Assembly (NCBI GenBank): GCA_033558025.1
Contig: JAUCEF010000005.1
Coordinates: 3,782,001 to 3,846,000 of the forward strand
DNA from: Phytophthora sp. 'mugwort'
Lineage: Eukaryota > Oomycota > Peronosporomycetes > Peronosporales > Peronosporaceae
Direction of reading: 5' to 3'
DNA: 64,000 bases
How positions within the stretch are numbered: the stretch's first letter is position 1; each line of letters opens with the position of its first letter. The notes under the pieces were generated by a model. It made no database searches. It saw nothing but the letters and a program-made list of their open reading frames with translations, and was not told the DNA's origin. This document shows, piece by piece, positions 32,235 through 40,170 of the stretch. Made by a program: the position numbers and the translations under genes.

Positions 32235-33548
32235 TCAACACCCCTCTGGGAAGTTCTTGTTGAGGCGGCGGTTGATCTCCTCAAGCTCATTGGTCTGTGT
32301 GCGAAGCTCCCCAATGAGTCGGCCGCGGTCCTTCCCCTGAATTTCTCTTTTATTGATCTCAGCAGCGTGTTCGATACCGGCGATCTTCTGGCGTAGCTTC
32401 ATGTTCTTCAAGTTGCTTATCAACTGTAGTTGAAGCATGCTGACCTTGCTTTTTTCTTCGGTGCTGAACCAGAAGAACAGCGACCTTGGCTTGTCCGCTA
32501 ACAACTGCACTATGAATGCGCTCCTTGAGGACTTCACTCATACGCTCCAAGTCCTTAATATGCAGCTTGTATTCGTGATCTTGCTCATTTATTTCGCGAG
32601 CGCGAGCTTCTGATTGGACGGCCATGCTGCTGTTGTACTTGTCCGCGATCGTCTGCATGATGGACCGAATGAACTTGTAATTCTCCTTGACGAGGATAAC
32701 GAGTTCTTGCTCTTTGTTAAACGCGAAATGGTCACTCTCGCGAAGGCTACTTTAAACTGCGTTTTAGCCTCGCTGAGATAGTCGCTTGGAACGAAGATTA
32801 CAGTGTCTAGGATTGTTCCGTCGCCGAACGCTGAGCTGTGCTTGTAGACCCTTTCCTTGACTTTCCCAGTGCGTCCATAATTGAACACCTTCTTACCATC
32901 CTTACGTATGCTCGTGTCCACGAGGTACAAGCAGGCAAGATCATTTGGAACCAGCTTCATGAAAGCTTGCAGGAACGACTTGTCGACCTTGCAGAGCGTC
33001 GATAGCATGTTTTGTTTTTGCTTTACAGTACCATATGCCAGCGTGAAGACTTGCTTGTAAACCCAATCGCGAAACTCATTCGCCACGCGTGATCGTATGC
33101 TGATAAGCGCGTGCATCTAACCAGAAAATGTCAAGTAGACTTCATGCCATTTGTAACACAATCGCTTGTGTTCTTGTGAAGAGCGATGGTCATGTCTATG
33201 TAGAGAGGTGTCATTGTCGTGGGGATGTCCTTGTTTTTTTAGTCACTCTGCAAATTCCCGTGTAACACGGGATTCTGCAGAGTGAATTGAGAGAAGTCAA
33301 TACCATTATGATAGGAGTTGCGCACGTCTAGCTCGGTTTCAACAAACCATTCTTGTTCAAGTACGGTTCCAACGTCCTTCACCTTGAAAACAATTGCTTC
33401 CATAGTGCGATTGCCCCGTATCTTCACTTGGTAGTGCACACCACTTTTGTCCACGAAGAACGAGAAATCCTTGTCTTCGATCACAGAAGGCGCGGATGAT
33501 AGGAGCTCTCTTTTGCGATCTCAAGTAGTCGCGCAATATTTTTGTCAT
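32235..33548 (-). pseudogene. Bro-N/MSV199-type viral protein with coiled-coil tail, frameshifted
   Basis: Bro-N family proteins are DNA-binding proteins common in baculoviruses, ascoviruses, iridoviruses and other large DNA viruses. In order on the minus strand: DFSFFVDKSGVHYQVKIRG and AIVFKVKDVGTVLEQEWFV (33,484-33,239; the usual F-K-x-K-D-V core), a stop next to a hairpin, then HALISIRSRVANEFRDWVYK (from 33,116; the conserved R-S-R...F-x-x-W-V end of Bro-N). Next comes a GIY-YIG/T5orf172-like segment (ACLYLVDTSIRKDGKKVFNY, YGRTGKVKERVYKHSSAFGD). Further frameshifts near 32,740 and 32,460 lead into a coiled coil (KELERMSEVLKER-like, RREIQGKDRGRLIGEL-like). At least three lesions make it non-functional. 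Confidence 0.6.
33243..33284. other. Near-perfect 20-bp stem hairpin
   Basis: CACTCTGCAAATTCCCGTGT and AACACGGGATTCTGCAGAGTG pair over about 20 bp with two mismatched positions and almost no loop. It lies exactly at the stop that splits the Bro-N reading frame. It may be a transcription-end hairpin of the kind used by some giant viruses, or a local inverted duplication that broke the gene. Confidence 0.6.
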
Positions 33549-33554
33549 CCTTCA

Positions 33555-33965
33555 TCAGGCGTACATCGGATTGGGTGCGTACGACGGCTTCTCTTTTAGT
33601 TTGCACTTTTCCGCGTTCTTCTTGGTCACAAAGACGACTTGAAGGTTCTCCTCGTCGATGAAGCGCTTGACAGATCGCTTGTAACGCTTGGCGAAGTAGG
33701 TCTTGAACGCTGGGAACTGGAAAAGTAGGTCGACGTTCACGTAGATCTCGTCTCCCAGCTCGACTTCGTACTTCGCGTGCTCGTCATCGTCCTCGGCTAT
33801 CTTGATTCGGTTAGTTCCGCTCTCGCTCGCCGCGTCGCTGGAGCGCATGCTACTCATGGTGTTTCCGACACTTCGAACGTGATGCCAGAAGAAGTGCGCC
33901 AGATTCATGTCCATCACTCGCTGCTTACAGTACGCGGCAACATTCGCAGCAACATTCGGTTTCAA
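33555..33965 (-). CDS. Unknown viral-type ORF upstream of the Bro-N relic
   Basis: Ends KCKLKEKPSYAPNPMYA. Contains MDMNLAHFFWHHVRSVGNTM and YEVELGDEIYVNVDLLFQF, FAKRYKRSVKRFIDEENLQV. The first ATG gives about 119 residues; the open frame extends further up from a non-ATG codon. It could be the N-terminal (MSV199/KilA-N-like) part of the same protein or a separate gene; the gap to the next frame is only 7 bp. Not firmly recognised. Confidence 0.4.
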   Translation of the reverse strand: MKPNVAANVAAYCKQRVMDMNLAHFFWHHVRSVGNTMSSMRSSDAASESGTNRIKIAEDDDEHAKYEVELGDEIYVNVDLLFQFPAFKTYFAKRYKRSVKRFIDEENLQVVFVTKKNAEKCKLKEKPSYAPNPMYA

Positions 33966-33975
33966 AGCCTTGCGC

Positions 33976-34003
33976 TGAAAGTTATATTTTCATATAACTT
34001 TCA
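33976..34003. other. Perfect 12-bp stem hairpin, 4-nt loop
   Basis: TGAAAGTTATAT, loop TTTC, ATATAACTTTCA. It sits immediately upstream of the 33,555-33,965 frame on that strand, so it is either a promoter-side structure or the end signal of a lost upstream gene. Confidence 0.6.
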
Positions 34004-34154
34004 ACTTGTCATGTTAATGAGCAAGAGTATCTCCACTTGGGCGGAATGCTTTCCACTTGTATAAATCATCGGTTCCATGTCTCGTGGACTCACAACAAAT
34101 GGAAGTTAGTTTTATTTGTACCCAACGATCTTCACAGCCATGAGCAGTGTGAAC

Positions 34155-34336
34155 GTTCCTTCACGCGAATCGTACCGAGGGATGTACTATCTATGATGGA
34201 CTGGTTGCTTTGGGTGGTCATCTTGATGTAGTTCAATTAAGAAATGGCTTCACGCTAATCGTACTGATGGATGTACTACCCACGCGATGGGCCTGACTGC
34301 TTGTGGTGGTCATCTTAATGTAGTTCAATGAACTTG
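34155..34336. repeat. Tandem repeat, two copies of about 91 bp
   Basis: CTTCACGCGAATCGTACCGAGGG...GGTGGTCATCTTGATGTAG (from about 34,158) and CTTCACGCTAATCGTACTGATGG...GGTGGTCATCTTAATGTAG (from about 34,249), both followed by TTCAAT. Roughly 80% similar. Function unknown. Confidence 0.6.
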
Positions 34337-34535
34337 GTTGCGGAATTGTGGATTGGAAAGCATCGCTAAATACTATGTATTTTTTTTTGTTTTGGGAGCA
34401 ACATCATAAAATTGACAGTCTGTTACTGCGCTTGAACTAACTAAGATAACAGCCAGCGAATCTGCTGTGAAGATAGCTAGCTACCTCTAATCACGAAAAC
34501 AAAAATAAAGAAACCCTTCCTTTTTTCATGGCTCG

Positions 34536-34846
34536 TTTAGGGGTCTATCGAAAAGCATTGGCTGTGACCTTCAACCATGAGTTTGCCCAGCTTGATGTCC
34601 TCCGGTTTGACGGTAACACGTTTCGCATGGATCGCTAGGATGTTTGAATATTCAATAGCCCCACTGCATGATTTCAGTGGCTTCCTGAAGAGCTTCTAGT
34701 TCCCATCCGGTAATGTGCAGATCCGTTTTGTAGTACTGCAGGATCTTGCGCACTAGACGTGAGAATGGTAACTTAGGAATCAATAGATTATACGTCTTTT
34801 GATAGTTGCGAATCTGTCGAAGTACAACTAAAACAACGCGGCGACG
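34536..34846 (-). pseudogene. Histone H3-like gene relic in the viral island
   Basis: Minus-strand frame from about 34,846: VVLVVLRQIRNYQKTYNLLI, PKLPFSRLVRKILQYYKTDL, ELEALQEATEI. This follows the alpha-N and alpha-1/alpha-2 sequence of histone H3 (R-x-I-x-x-Y-Q-K...LIPKLPF-R-LVR-I...KTDL...ALQEA). After one shift VGLL appears, and after another NILAIHAKRVTVKPEDIKLG, the H3 C-terminus (AIHAKRVT-x-x-P-x-DI-x-L). The copy ends LMVEGHSQCFSIDP and TAA at 34,536. Two frameshifts within about 25 bp inactivate it. The N-terminal tail is cut at or just inside the A'/centre junction (34,837). Divergence from conventional H3 (e.g. ILQYYKTDLHITGWELEA) is far greater than any host H3, so a virus-encoded histone is the better explanation than a processed host copy. 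Confidence 0.75.
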
Positions 34847-35048
34847 TTGTCACGAAGTAGCTGTTTGGCCAGCAAAAGCTGGTCCATACGCGAATACGCG
34901 TTACACCCTTTTGCAGCGCCTCTATGCTTCCCAGATTGCACTTTTCAATTCATCTGATCAACATAGAGCAACACTCGTACCTATGGTTAATAGACTTGTG
35001 TTGGACTAGACTGTACATGAAGTCTCTCGCATAGAGAGACCCACAAAA

Positions 35049-35342
35049 ATGACCCAGTCGTTAGCAACTATCATAGATAGCCGACGGTCTCTGCACTCCA
35101 TTGCTGGATATACCTTGACCGTTTTCATTCGTATTGCCCTGACTTGTCAATTGACGCATCGCGCAGAGACTGTCATCTCTGTTACATACAACCACCTACT
35201 AGGACGTAGGCCCGATTATAGGCGGACTAGGGGGATACACGCTTTCACGTTAATTCATGAATATGTTTCCATAGATGCCTCGCGACACCAACGCCCCCTG
35301 TTGATGGCTGTACTCTGCAGCTTAACCATCATTGGACACTAA
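35049..35342 (+). CDS. Orphan 97-codon ORF (arm A')
   Basis: Identical mirror copy of the 30,263-30,556 frame. Confidence 0.35.
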   Translation: MTQSLATIIDSRRSLHSIAGYTLTVFIRIALTCQLTHRAETVISVTYNHLLGRRPDYRRTRGIHAFTLIHEYVSIDASRHQRPLLMAVLCSLTIIGH

Positions 35343-35715
35343 CTGAACTGCGCCCGTACTCATGTGGCAAATATAGAGAAGTCTGCTTGCAGGTAGTTGC
35401 CGAAGTATATATATCTTAGTCCTGATATTTTGCATTTTAATTTATTAATTCAGATACTTAAGAGGTAAGCATAACGCACGTTAGTGGTATGCTACTGTCG
35501 AAAACCAAAAAGGAAATATTTTACCCATTTCATTCGCATCGAACCTCGCCATATCATGCCAAATAAGCAAAAATACATACGATTTAGCTACGCCCGCTAC
35601 AGGAGGTCATATATATAATTGTGCAATTCTATGTAAAGACACACGACCTTTAATACGTTAGCATGCAATGAGTTGCATACATAGGTAACGTACAATACTG
35701 ATGAAGAATTTGTAG

Positions 35716-35949
35716 CTATTCATACAGCAACAATATGTTTTGATCAATTTGATTGGCAGCATTCTCATCGCGATCGGCACTGTAGCCACAACCAGAACAG
35801 TTATAAATCTTTTGGTTCTCAAGATCCATTTTGTACCGATTATATTGACCACAAGAACTTCCCCGTACAGACTAACATCCATTTACGCTACTGGCAAAGT
35901 GCTTTGGCAACACGAGTGCAGACGTACATCGGCTTGCTGTTAATTTCAT
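35716..35949 (-). pseudogene. TnpB/Fanzor-type zinc ribbon, truncated (arm A')
   Basis: Mirror copy of 29,656-29,889, with the same in-frame stop. Confidence 0.6.
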
Positions 35950-36011
35950 ACCTGGAAAATATGCATATATAATATATAACCGCGCTGTTCCGATCAGTGA
36001 TCGAGGTTTTG

Positions 36012-36920
36012 ATGCTGCCAGCAGCTGCAATTTACCGCGCGTACCGCTTCATTCGCGACTCGGTGGATACGCCTCACCAAGTGTACCAAGGCATGCTGGA
36101 GGACGATACAAGTGCTGCTGTGGAGAAAAATGATCTGCATAGGCTCGAGTGGCTGCTTTGCATGCAGCCATGCACCGTGAAGAGAGCCGAATTGGCGCTG
36201 GTTGCAGATGCTGCATATAATAACATAGACGCGATGCGCGTGGCGTTTGCCCGCCTGCGAAACACCGACGCCGTCAAAGGCGCAATGGCCCTGGCGATGT
36301 GGGGCGGCACCGAAGGCCCACCGCCAGCCCTGTCAATTCGTCGAAGTCTACTCGAGGGAGTACTGCAACTCGGATTGCTCAAGGCATTTAACAAGGAGGT
36401 AATCCTGGAGCATGTTGTGAGCAATGGCGACATCGTGGTCGTCGAGAGCGTGCTCAACTGCTGTCATTCCGAGCGTTGGAACTTCTCCAAGGCGCTGGCG
36501 ATCGCCCATGGAAACGGGCTCAAGGAATTCGTTGAGTACGTCTGCGAGCGTTATCCGTTCCAGGCGTTCAGGTGGGCGAGGGAGCACGATCACCACGAGC
36601 TGAAAACCATTTCCGCGGTGCAACTGGTGGCTGCGTTGAAGATCCTGGGCTGGCTGAAACGACGACGACGGCTGCTGCTCTACCACCATCTCACCCCGCA
36701 ATTTCTCAACCAAGACAACGACAAGCATGGGGAACTCGACCGAGGATCGTCACCAAGCCTACAAGCGCTGGATGGAGGCGAAGATGAAAGAAGCGATCGC
36801 GACCCAATGGCGCGTCGCCACCGAGCAAAAGGCAACGGAGGCTCACGCCGAATACAAGGCGGCCCGGGCGGAGCATATGGAAGCAAAGGCGTGCCGATGA
36901 TGATTGAAGCGCAGAGTTGA
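36012..36920 (+). CDS. Ankyrin-like repeat protein, intact copy (arm A')
   Basis: About 302 residues from the ATG at 36,012. The middle shows helix-pair units of about 30 residues: AVEKNDLHRLEWLLCMQP, LVADAAYNNIDAMRVAFARL, EVILEHVVSNGDIVVVESVL and ALAIAHGNGLKEFVEYVCER. The alternation of A-x-x-x-G/N-x-[LI] and hydrophobic helices resembles the degenerate ankyrin repeats abundant in giant viruses and oomycetes. The last 60 codons (after about 36,730) are Arg/Gly/Asp-rich and probably not genuine, since an overlapping frame reads better there. An F-box or other adaptor domain was not seen. In giant viruses such proteins often bind host ubiquitin machinery; no such link can be shown here. Confidence 0.5.
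   Translation: MLPAAAIYRAYRFIRDSVDTPHQVYQGMLEDDTSAAVEKNDLHRLEWLLCMQPCTVKRAELALVADAAYNNIDAMRVAFARLRNTDAVKGAMALAMWGGTEGPPPALSIRRSLLEGVLQLGLLKAFNKEVILEHVVSNGDIVVVESVLNCCHSERWNFSKALAIAHGNGLKEFVEYVCERYPFQAFRWAREHDHHELKTISAVQLVAALKILGWLKRRRRLLLYHHLTPQFLNQDNDKHGELDRGSSPSLQALDGGEDERSDRDPMARRHRAKGNGGSRRIQGGPGGAYGSKGVPMMIEAQS
36727..36900 (+). CDS. Overlapping 58-codon ORF, helical and charged
   Basis: Begins MGNSTEDRHQAYKRWMEAKM, continues TQWRVATEQKATEAHAEY and ends EHMEAKACR. Its composition (Ala/Glu/Lys/Arg, predicted helix) looks more protein-like than the overlapping tail of the ankyrin-like frame. It may be the true end of that protein after a frameshift, or a separate small gene. The mirror copy is at 28,704-28,877 (minus). 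Confidence 0.3.
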   Translation: MGNSTEDRHQAYKRWMEAKMKEAIATQWRVATEQKATEAHAEYKAARAEHMEAKACR

Positions 36921-37501
36921 CGGAACTAGCTCAGCAGCGTGGTTCGCGCGCAAACTAATCAACTCGTCAAAAATTTCATCCATGGGCCGATGGTCATCTC
37001 CGACATTGCCGTGGTGAGACCCTGAGAGCAATTCTGAATGAACCAGCTTGCAAAGGATCCGACAAACTCCTCACTCATAACCGTTCGGTCACTCGCGCTT
37101 TCGCTCGTATTGTTCGTTGTCACCGAATGAATGTTTCGCTTGCTTGATCGGGTCTTGCTCGTTGCGCAAGCTGCGGCGTTGCCGGTGGCGGATCTCCTCC
37201 GGTATATGAGAACGCGAGATAGGTTCCTCCAGGTCAGGCGTCGACCGGCCGGCGTCGTCGGTGGCTTGGCTCAATCGGCGAGGCGCTGCATGTTGGTGCA
37301 ATTCACATTTTCAAATGAAGAACCCGTTCAGCTCCGTGCGCACAGCAGCGATCAACATGCTGGAGTTCTGACGAAGTGGAACAAGAACCATAATATTTAA
37401 GAGGAATCGACGAGTGGGATTAGTTCGGGTCTGGGGTTCTTGAACGGTCGAGATAGCTGTCGCCAGAAAGACGCGGCGACGCGAGAGCGTTCAGCCTCGA
37501 C

Positions 37502-38532
37502 TTATTCGGCGTAGTTATCGGCGCGCAGGATAAAGTCTCCGGTTTCAAACGGGCGGAGGTCGTCGTCTGGGGTCGCTTGTAGGCTTTCGATGATGCCTTC
37601 CTGGAAGAAGGTGATGAGTGTGCGGTTGCGGAGCGCTCTGTTGTTCGGGCGGAACGCAAATACGCCGAAACGGAGGTATCGGACGATATCTTCCGCGACT
37701 TCGCAGCTTGTACTTCCTATTACAAGTAGTTGTTGTGGTTGACTTGACAGGCTTATAGACCTACACGATATTGGCAAACACGAACACACACGTACATTCG
37801 TTGCGATTGCGCGCATGCCACCAAACGTTTGTCCACGCTCGCGCGGAGAGGAATCCCGTTGGCGAAGTACACGGGCTGTACCAGTACCTCGCAATTCTTC
37901 TTTCTCAGCTTCCGGAGCTCGTTTCGGACGTGGAGGCCTTCCTGACCTTCCACAATCTTGAACACGCGCGGGAACCCCGCGGGAGACAGCGAGTGAGTTT
38001 GTTCGGACGAACTCGGAGAACGAGGCGCCGAGCAACGCCGCGACCGGCCGCCGGCTAGGGCCTCGCGGGTCCTCGATCGAGCGGTAATGGCTACCACTAA
38101 GATGATTGTGCATCTCGAGCAATTTATCCGTTTGTTCTCGAGCGTACTGAGCAAAGTAGCAGGTGTCGTTGCGCGTGTTAGCAGCGGGTGTGTCGGCCTC
38201 TGCAGCGCGGACGTTAGACTCTTCAGCGCGCGTATTTGCTTGCTCTTTCTCGTTTCGCTCCCACATCGCAGCCGCGCTGGCCGCCAGCAAGCCTTCCTCC
38301 AGCCGAATGACCTGGAGGAACGCCTCAGCGGTGGCAGCTTCGGCGGTGGCAGCTCGCTCTTGCTCGCGTGTAACCGCTGCTCGTGCTGTCGTGACTTGCT
38401 CTTCGAGTCGGAAAGACCGCGCCTCAGCAGTGGCAGCTTGCTTTTGCCATTGCTTCGCAGTCACCTCCGCTGCAGTGGCCTAGCTTCTGCCGTCTTGAGG
38501 CACTCTTCGAGTCGCGCAAGTCTCACCTCCAT
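37502..38532 (-). pseudogene. Ala/Glu-rich coiled-coil protein, frameshifted (arm A')
   Basis: Mirror copy of 27,072-28,102 with the same frameshifts; Gly replaces Asp in the segment AALLGASFSEF. Confidence 0.5.
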
Positions 38533-38620
38533 TTTTCCAATTTACAAAAAAATGGCGCGAGATGATCCTACGAATATGATGACGTAATCAAACTAGTTTA
38601 GGTATCGAATGAGGAAATTA

Positions 38621-39154
38621 TTACACATTGTTTGACATGGTAACAGTCGTCTCGTTGGTGATGTAGGAGCTCTTGTACGACAGGTATTGGTCCCTGGAAC
38701 TACTGAGGTTGAGGTAGCCGCTTGGTTGCGGCTCCCCGGGGAAGATGCCGAAGGTCATTAGGTAAGCGTCCTCGTCCGTCGGCGTCATGATCTGCTCGCC
38801 GCCGAACCGCAGCGGCAGATACGAGTTGAAGAAGGCGCCCGTGCGCGCCTCGTAGATAGTGGTGCCACCCGACTCGAAGGAGATCTTGTCGACCGCGGGC
38901 GTCGTTTTGGAGTATTAGTACGCCGGGGTGTACGCCAGCGACGTGGTACCGCCAGTAGGGATGATCGAAGCGTACTTGGTCTCGTTGTAGGCGTTGACGT
39001 CGTTCAGACGCCACGTCTCCGCGCGGTTCTCGTTCGTCTCGTTTCACAGCGGGCGGAAGCGGATGTACAAGCTCTCCACGGCGTGCTTGATCTCGCCGAC
39101 ATCCACACTGTCGAAGGCCTTGTGCAGGATTCGCAGCTTCTTGTAAGCAGTCAC
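38621..39154 (-). pseudogene. Asfarvirus p72-like major capsid protein, C-terminal part with stops (A'-B)
   Basis: This is the only place where the capsid fragment is contiguous. In frame from about 39,154 it reads VTAYKKLRILHKAF, ESLYIRFRPL then TGA, NETNENRAETWRLNDVNAYN, TSLAYTPAY then TAA, FFNSYLPLRFGGEQI, PQPSGYLNLSSS and ends at TAA 38,623-38,621. The two premature stops occur at identical positions in B', so they predate the inverted duplication. Only the second jelly roll (about 175 codons) is present; full capsid proteins of this type are about 600-650 residues. The SYLPLRFGG...TP...QPSG order fits the p72-like group better than the phycodnavirus/iridovirus group. No functional capsid can be made from it. 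Confidence 0.78.
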
Positions 39155-39315
39155 CAGTAAGGCAAACGCGTCATGTACGAAAATCTACATTTTGCATTCG
39201 GTCATATTTGTGATACACACAACTATATAGCGCTAGATATAGCAATCATGGCAGATTCAATAGTAAAGCAGTTTATATCAGCGGCTCTCTTATGTGTTGT
39301 CGTAGTTTGTATCGT
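38803..39315 (+). repeat. Inverted repeat arm B (513 bp)
   Basis: Reverse complement of 39,406-39,918 with seven base differences and no indel (about 98.6% identity). Contains the upstream part of the capsid fragment and the start of a small membrane-protein ORF. Confidence 0.93.
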
Positions 39316-39400
39316 GATAATTATTGTAGCATGGCAGCTAGGAGAGAAGTACTCCAAATGTGATATATTATTAATAAGGAGCTATATTATTATATTATAA
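39248..39400 (+). CDS. Small single-span membrane protein ORF
   Basis: Fifty codons: MADSIVKQFISAALLCVVVV then CIVIIIVAWQLGEKYSKC and a hydrophobic end. One clear transmembrane span after a short polar head. It starts in arm B and runs through the spacer; the mirrored start in B' (minus, from 39,473) soon meets stops because the spacer is not duplicated. Divergent to the capsid fragment. Small membrane proteins are common in large DNA viruses; no specific family is recognised. Confidence 0.4.
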   Translation: MADSIVKQFISAALLCVVVVCIVIIIVAWQLGEKYSKCDILLIRSYIIIL

Positions 39401-39405
39401 AGTAT
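39316..39405. other. 90-bp AT-rich spacer between B arms
   Basis: Rich in A+T, especially its right half (ATATATTATTAATAAGG, TATATTATTATATTATAA), and not itself a palindrome. It sits at the centre of a 1.1-kb inverted repeat, where a resolved hairpin-telomere junction would be expected. Confidence 0.6.
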
Positions 39406-39918
39406 ACGATACAAACTACGACAACACAAAAGAGAGCCGCTGATATAAACTGCTTTACTATTGAATCTGCCATGATTGCTATATCTAGCGCTATATAGTT
39501 GTGTGTATCACAAATATGACCGAATGCAAAATGTAGATTTTCGTACATGACGCGTTTGCCTTACTTGTGACTGCTTACAAGAAACTGCGAATCCTGCACA
39601 AGGCCTTCGACAATGTGAATGTCGGCGAGATCAAGCACGCCGTGGAGAGCTTGTACATCCGCTTCCGCCCGCTGTGAAACGAGACGAACGAGAACCGCGC
39701 GGAGACGTGGCGTCTGAACGACGTCAACGCCTACAACGAGACCAAGTACGCTTCGATCATCTCTACTGGCGGTACCACGTCGCTGGCGTACACCCCGGCG
39801 TACTAATACTCCAAAACGACGCCCGCGGTCGACAAGATCTCCTTCGAGTCGGGCGGCACCACTATCTACGAGGCGCGCACGGGCGCCTTCTTCAACTCGT
39901 ATCTGCCGCTGCGGTTCG
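39406..39918 (-). repeat. Inverted repeat arm B' (513 bp)
   Basis: Partner of arm B. It ends abruptly in the capsid coding sequence after CTGCGGTTCG, matching the B outer edge at 38,803. Confidence 0.93.
39570..39918 (+). pseudogene. Major capsid protein fragment (arm B')
   Basis: Copy of the upstream part of the fragment above, with the same two stop codons (after RFRPL and after YTPAY). It breaks off after LPLRF at the island's right edge; the missing continuation is the arm-A fragment at 26,808. Confidence 0.75.
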
Positions 39919-40170
39919 TATAGCAACCGGTATTAACTCGCGGCACGTGGTGTCCGATACGCAGAACGAGAGAACTCCGGCTGTAGGGCCACCGGCTAAA
40001 TGAGCAATTCGGCTGTTAGAGCGCGACTTCTCGGTCCCGTTTTTTCCTATACGGATTCTAAGTCGGATCGGCTATAAGCTTGTACGACTATAAGAGCAGC
40101 AACGATTGACTGTCAAGAGCACCACAGCCAGTTACAACGCGGTTTCCCTCGCCTCATTTCTGCAGTCATC
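39919..40170. other. Unassigned DNA between viral island and pogo relic
   Basis: About 250 bp with no gene and no match that I can see to the Copia or viral sequence. It may be the 5' end of the pogo element. Confidence 0.4.

Larger units (their letters stand above)
34837..38796 (-). repeat. Inverted repeat arm A' (3,960 bp)
   Basis: Partner of arm A. Unlike A it continues without a break (through 6 bp) into B, so A'-B is the original contiguous viral sequence across the capsid gene. Confidence 0.95.
26808..39918. mobile_element. Integrated giant-virus-like (asfarvirus-related) DNA island, 13.1 kb
   Basis: The island is bounded on the left by a Copia gag tail and on the right by unassigned DNA before a pogo relic. 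Its structure is A (26,808-30,767), unique centre (30,768-34,836), A' (34,837-38,796), 6 bp, B (38,803-39,315), 90-bp spacer, B' (39,406-39,918). Virus-type content: a p72-like capsid C-terminus, a Bro-N-type protein with a coiled-coil tail, a TnpB/Fanzor zinc ribbon, a histone H3-like relic and ankyrin-like and orphan ORFs. Most genes are frameshifted or truncated, so it is a fossil. Giant-virus insertions are known in Phytophthora genomes; the inverted architecture and its place inside an LTR element are what stand out here. Confidence 0.75.

Noticed and set aside
38087..38587. 166-codon frame (plus) opposite the coiled-coil gene, mirrored at 27,017-27,517
   Set aside because: Antisense of an Ala/Glu repeat giving Ser/Leu/Arg-rich sequence; the sense strand shows the regular heptads.
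26808..39918. Maverick/Polinton interpretation of the island
   Set aside because: No protein-primed DNA polymerase, retroviral-type integrase, adenovirus-type protease or packaging ATPase was found, and the capsid relic is p72-like rather than Polinton-type.
39561..39926. 121-codon minus frame and 109-codon plus frame over the capsid fragment
   Set aside because: Off-frame readings of capsid DNA; the frame with capsid motifs is the one with two stops.
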